A stretch of DNA of 9,004 nucleotides from Gammaproteobacteria bacterium (GTDB lineage: Bacteria > Pseudomonadota > Gammaproteobacteria > HK1): contig JAJECB010000522.1 of assembly GCA_022822245.1 (NCBI GenBank), positions 1-9,004 on the forward strand. The letters run 5' to 3'. The position numbers were made by a program, and so were the translations under genes. The first letter of the stretch is position 1, and each line of letters starts with the position of its first letter. Below, one piece after another: positions 6,601-9,004 of the stretch. Under the pieces are notes generated by a model that worked only from the letters and a program-made list of their open reading frames with translations, made no database searches and was not told the origin of the DNA.

Positions 6601-6660
6601 CAGTGCCTGAATGATGGCCTTAAGTGCCGCGATCTACCGGCGCGCTTGCTCCTTCCTCAC
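6566..6660 (-). pseudogene. broken start of a second acidic-protein-type gene
   Basis: The ribosome binding site AGGGAGGA and GTG start at 6660 match those of the acidic protein gene at 4382. The codons read MRKEQARR, then TAG where the left copy has CAG, then IAALKAIIQALMREL exactly as in the left copy. The change is one base (C to T). Translation started here would end after eight codons; the ATG at 6600 lies 33 bases beyond the stop, near enough for reinitiation. The frame then runs into the Calx-beta sequence. Confidence 0.75.
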
Positions 6661-6895
6661 TGCCGTCCTCCCTCTTGCCTGCTCCACACGATGTCTCGTA
6701 GCCCTCATCGCGAGGTATCCCCGGTGACGGGGCAGTGGACCGCCCCTTGTCTTCGTGTACGGCTCCTCCTGTTGCACGGATGCCGCGCTGCTCCCAGTCC
6801 GCCCCCTCGCGTCGCCCGCAAGAGTCCAAGCGGCGCATCGGCGGGGCGCTTCGTCCAGGGAATGTCGAGAGTAGGAAAGGCGAGCGGCTGCCCGC

Positions 6896-6913
6896 CCCTA
6901 TCAATTGATCGGG
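6896..6913. promoter_or_regulatory. inverted repeat in right leader
   Basis: CCCTATC-AATT-GATCGGG has six of seven arm pairs, and its centre ATCAATTGAT is a perfect 10-bp palindrome. It corresponds to the site at 4624-4641. Confidence 0.4.
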
Positions 6914-6924
6914 TATGGAGGTGA

Positions 6925-6968
6925 CGCTGGATTGCTGAAGGTACCGGGCGCACGGTCCGCCACGCGCG
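6925..6968. repeat. 44-bp block identical to 4653-4696
   Basis: This is the right copy of the identical block described at 4653-4696. It lies 13-56 bases after the stop codon of the intact LuxR-type gene. Confidence 0.8.
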
Positions 6969-6980
6969 TCGGCGGGCAGA

Positions 6981-8135
6981 TCAGTCCGGATTTCTTGCCA
7001 TCATGGAGATCGACCTGACGAGCTGCACGAGCTCGACCTGCCGAGAGATGCGGTTCTTGTTGAAGATCTGGTTGAGGTGCCACCGAACCGTCCCGGTGCT
7101 CCGCCCGGTCGCAGCGGCGATGTCGCGAAGTGTGCAGCCTTCCGCCAGCATGATGGCGACGCGGGTCTCCGCGGCCGTCAACCCGAGGGCGCCGGCGACG
7201 AGCTCGGGATCTGCGCTCATCCGGGCTTCTGGCTCCACCACGAGCACGATCGCGGCTACCCGGCTCGCCCGAAGATCGGGGCGTCCGTTCCCTACCGGAT
7301 TCACGTGCACGACGAGCCGGGGCGGCAGGTCGACTGGGCGTGTGACCACCATCGATCCGCTGATCCCTGGACCGCCGAAGCGCGGGATCGCTGCTTCTAT
7401 GATCCGCTGCAGCTTCGCGTCCTCCTCCGGGAGCCACGCTTGGACGCGCCCCTTCGCGTCGCTCAGCCCCCGGCCTTTTCGAAGGAGTTCCTGGGCGCGC
7501 TGGTTCGCCCCGACGACGCGCCCCCTGGGATCGAGCTGGATGATGCCGCACCGGGCACTCTCGAGGAGACTCGCCATGGTCGAGCCGAGCGCCTTTGCAT
7601 TGACGAGAGCGAGACGGACGCGGACGTACTGTCGGATGTAGGGAAGGAGGCGAGAGATGGTCTCGACGCGCTTTGATGACCACCCCTCGTCGTCGACTGG
7701 ATCTGCCGCTGTCCAGATGATCCGCGATCCGTCCGGCCCGTCGAGCCGCACGTGGAGGCAGTCACTGGTGTCCGAGCGCGCGAGCATCTCGTTGTAGGCG
7801 ACGGACGTGCGTTTCTCGTCGTTCGTGTAGAGGTCTTCGATGCTCACGATCCGGCTGTCGGGGAGCCTTCGAAGGCGCGGGCCCCGCTCGTCGATGTGGT
7901 GGTAGAGCCGGAAGTACTCTTCCTCGAACTCCTCCCTGCGCTCTCCCCGGTAGCAGCAGCGCGCGAAGTAGACTTCGAGGTCGTCTCCGAGCCCTCCTTC
8001 GCCCGAGACCAGGATGTTGCCCTTACTTCCGCAGATCTCGTCGACCAGTGCCGAGGTTTGGGGCCATTGCGCATCGTCGAACATCGCTTCGTTGAGCGAG
8101 GCGACGATGCGGTCGAAGATGTCCTGGCGGCTCAC
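6981..8135 (-). CDS. PAS-LuxR-type transcriptional regulator
   Basis: This 384-residue cytoplasmic DNA-binding regulator has three parts. Residues about 1-180 form an unassigned alpha/beta sensory region containing RLRRLPDSRIVSIEDLYTND (87-106). Residues about 185-300 look like a PAS-type sensor (ESARCGIIQLDPRGRVVGAN, 192-211). A LuxR-type helix-turn-helix occupies about 318-375, with LTAAETRVAIMLAEGCTLRD (319-338) and the recognition helix region STGTVRWHLNQIF (346-358). There is no receiver Asp pattern or acyl-homoserine-lactone domain that could be recognised, so the signal is unknown. The GTG at 8135 is the first start in the frame; its Shine-Dalgarno sequence is weak, so a later start is possible. 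It lies upstream of the autotransporter frame in the same direction, and its 3' end is part of the duplicated segment. That makes the downstream gene, or the leader itself, its most likely target. Confidence 0.88.
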   Translation of the reverse strand: MSRQDIFDRIVASLNEAMFDDAQWPQTSALVDEICGSKGNILVSGEGGLGDDLEVYFARCCYRGERREEFEEEYFRLYHHIDERGPRLRRLPDSRIVSIEDLYTNDEKRTSVAYNEMLARSDTSDCLHVRLDGPDGSRIIWTAADPVDDEGWSSKRVETISRLLPYIRQYVRVRLALVNAKALGSTMASLLESARCGIIQLDPRGRVVGANQRAQELLRKGRGLSDAKGRVQAWLPEEDAKLQRIIEAAIPRFGGPGISGSMVVTRPVDLPPRLVVHVNPVGNGRPDLRASRVAAIVLVVEPEARMSADPELVAGALGLTAAETRVAIMLAEGCTLRDIAAATGRSTGTVRWHLNQIFNKNRISRQVELVQLVRSISMMARNPD

Positions 8136-8725
8136 CGTCTGAGCGTTCCGGCAAGGATCCGGGGACCGACGGTCCGCGTCTGATAGCCTCCTGTACGACC
8201 GCCTGGGAGGTACGACCCGGCGTCCCGTTCATACCGCCCCCGTGCCACCACGTGGCTCCCCCTCGTCCTGTTCTCCCTTGTCGCTGTCACTGCGAAATCC
8301 GTTCATGCCTGAAACCCGACCGACTGCATGATACCCACTGAAGGGGATCAAACTACCGAATCTCTCTGACAGACTTCCAGCCGGGGTCCGTGCGGGATAG
8401 GGACACGAACTTCGCCATCATGGAATCATTGGACCGGAGCCGGATCTCTGGTCGTGCGTTCGAGGCGACTCAACGGTGCCTGGGCGCGACGCGATGTCCT
8501 GTGTGCGTGGTCACCTGGACCCGCCACCTGGCAGCAAGCTCGGTTCGAGCAAGGCCTGGGTATCCGCCACCTCGCCTTACGATGCCATCGGTAGAGGAGT
8601 TTTCTACCTGGTCTTGTCCTATCTTCGCAGGCCACCTTCGTACCTGGACAATCCCCGTGCTGGCCCCCGCGACATCATGTTTCCGCTCGCATGGAGCAAG
8701 TCCGACTTCAGAGAGGAGACGCATC
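8136..8725. other. region without a supported gene
   Basis: About 590 bp separates the regulator from the small plus-strand ORF. The frames open here have composition and residue content unlike the neighbouring genes, and none starts with a good ribosome binding site. The part around 8290-8380 is less GC-rich and may hold the regulator promoter, but no convincing -35/-10 pair was found. Confidence 0.4.
8711..8718 (+). promoter_or_regulatory. ribosome binding site of the small secreted peptide
   Basis: GAGAGGAG lies seven bases before the ATG at 8726. It selects this start over the 112 in-frame codons further upstream, whose sequence looks non-coding. Confidence 0.6.
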
Positions 8726-8836
8726 ATGAAGCTGCAACGCATCCGCACCGTCCTCGCGGGCCTCTACGCCGCCCTCTTCGTCGTAGCGGGCACGGCGACC
8801 GCGCTCGCCCATCACCACAACGTGCCGTCGCCCTGA
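8726..8836 (+). CDS. small exported His-rich peptide (36 aa), unknown
   Basis: The frame begins MKLQRIRTVLAGLYAALFVV and ends with a tail of His, Asn, Val, Pro and Ser. It has a textbook signal-peptide layout: a Lys/Arg N-region, a hydrophobic core at about 9-25 and the cleavage motif ALA at 26-28. Cleavage there would leave only HHHNVPSP. The ribosome binding site is strong and a perfect hairpin follows 22 bases after the stop. A free N-terminus with histidine at position three would match the amino-terminal copper/nickel (ATCUN) binding pattern. Alternatively it stays uncleaved as a one-segment membrane miniprotein with a periplasmic His tail. It is transcribed away from the regulator. No known family was recognised, and a chance ORF cannot be excluded at this size. 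Confidence 0.5.
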   Translation: MKLQRIRTVLAGLYAALFVVAGTATALAHHHNVPSP

Positions 8837-8858
8837 CGGTCCAGCGGACTGACCATCC

Positions 8859-8892
8859 CCACGGGGACCCCGTGCCTGCGGGGTCCCCGTGG
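8859..8892. terminator. perfect 14-bp inverted repeat, terminator-like
   Basis: CCACGGGGACCCCG and CGGGGTCCCCGTGG are exact reverse complements around a six-base loop, TGCCTG. It starts 22 bases after the stop of the small peptide gene. No T-run follows on the plus strand, so it may end transcription poorly or act mainly as a 3' stabiliser. Each arm is itself a near-palindrome (GGGG-A-CCCC). Confidence 0.5.
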
Positions 8893-9004
8893 AGCGAATG
8901 GACTTGTTACTCACTCACGACGCCTTCCCCATCATCGTCCCGCATGTACCGGTACGCCGGATGCGACCGGTGAACGGACCCAATTGTGTGCTGGCGGGCC
9001 TCCT

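Larger units (their letters stand above)
6661..6980 (-). promoter_or_regulatory. leader between luxR-type gene and autotransporter frame
   Basis: This 320-bp non-coding stretch parallels 4383-4708. In the same order it carries the 44-bp block (6968-6925), an imperfect inverted repeat (6913-6896), the CAGGAGGAGCCGTACA stretch and a ribosome binding site. No clear sigma70 promoter was found in it. Confidence 0.5.
6566..7053 (-). repeat. duplicated regulator-leader-start segment, right copy
   Basis: This is the counterpart of 4288-4781. It covers the 3' end of the intact LuxR-type gene, the leader and the damaged start region that now runs into the autotransporter frame. Similarity fades after the codons for MRELYLGAGSEN. 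Confidence 0.85.

Noticed and set aside
6901..7683. 260-codon minus-strand frame overlapping the regulator gene
   Set aside because: Arg/Pro-rich shadow frame; the regulator frame carries the helix-turn-helix and PAS features.
8300..8380. Possible sigma70 promoter for the regulator (TTGATC and TATCAT on the minus strand)
   Set aside because: The spacer is only about 12 bp, and no better pair was found nearby.
8390..8725. N-terminal extension of the small exported peptide (148-codon frame)
   Set aside because: The extension has no domain and unusual residue content; the strong ribosome binding site at 8711-8718 and signal peptide mark 8726 as the start.
8898..9004. Open frame from ATG 8898 to the right edge (MDLLLTHDAF...)
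   Set aside because: Only 35 codons are visible, the GGAG is just three bases from the ATG and lies inside the hairpin, and the residues match nothing recognised.
1..9004. CRISPR array, tRNA or rRNA genes
   Set aside because: No regularly spaced repeats and no tRNA- or rRNA-like sequence were seen on either strand.

Overview
The window is GC-rich bacterial DNA. It carries a tripartite TRAP transporter, an autotransporter-type outer-membrane beta-barrel and a PAS/LuxR-type regulator, which together point to a Gram-negative proteobacterium. The exact lineage cannot be read from the sequence. Almost every gene lies on the minus strand, so the window is best read from right to left.

Left part (1-3340, minus): a TRAP operon in the order dctP (periplasmic binding protein), dctQ (small membrane subunit), dctM (large membrane subunit). 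An ATGA overlap at the end of dctM suggests that one more gene starts at the left edge. A plausible sigma70 promoter and a folded leader lie before dctP. A GC-rich stem-loop sits in the dctP-dctQ gap, where differential mRNA stability is common in such operons.

Middle-left (3355-3840): the 5' end of an IS110-family transposase gene, with its ribosome binding site and first catalytic Asp but nothing beyond about residue 33. It is preceded by about 260 bp of structured non-coding DNA that could be the old IS left end, where IS110-group elements encode their bridge RNA.

Middle (3840-8135): the most unusual part. A segment of roughly 490 bp occurs twice in direct orientation (about 4288-4781 and 6566-7053). 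Each copy holds the 3' end of a LuxR-type regulator gene, a leader of about 330-350 bp, and the start site plus first 30 or so codons of the next gene. After that point the copies diverge. In the left copy the reading frame continues as a 180-residue acidic protein of unknown function. In the right copy the conserved start is broken by a TAG codon and joined to a Calx-beta/autotransporter-barrel protein that has no signal peptide. The left regulator copy is a remnant with a 272-bp internal deletion; the right copy is intact (384 aa). Within the diverged leaders a 44-bp block is identical in both copies. The arrangement looks like a regulator-leader-effector cassette that was duplicated in tandem and then given different downstream payloads.

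Right part (8136-9004): about 590 bp without a convincing gene. It is followed on the plus strand by a 36-codon ORF with a good ribosome binding site, encoding a signal peptide plus a mature tail of only about eight residues that begins with three histidines. A perfect 14-bp inverted repeat follows. Nothing else could be supported at the right edge.
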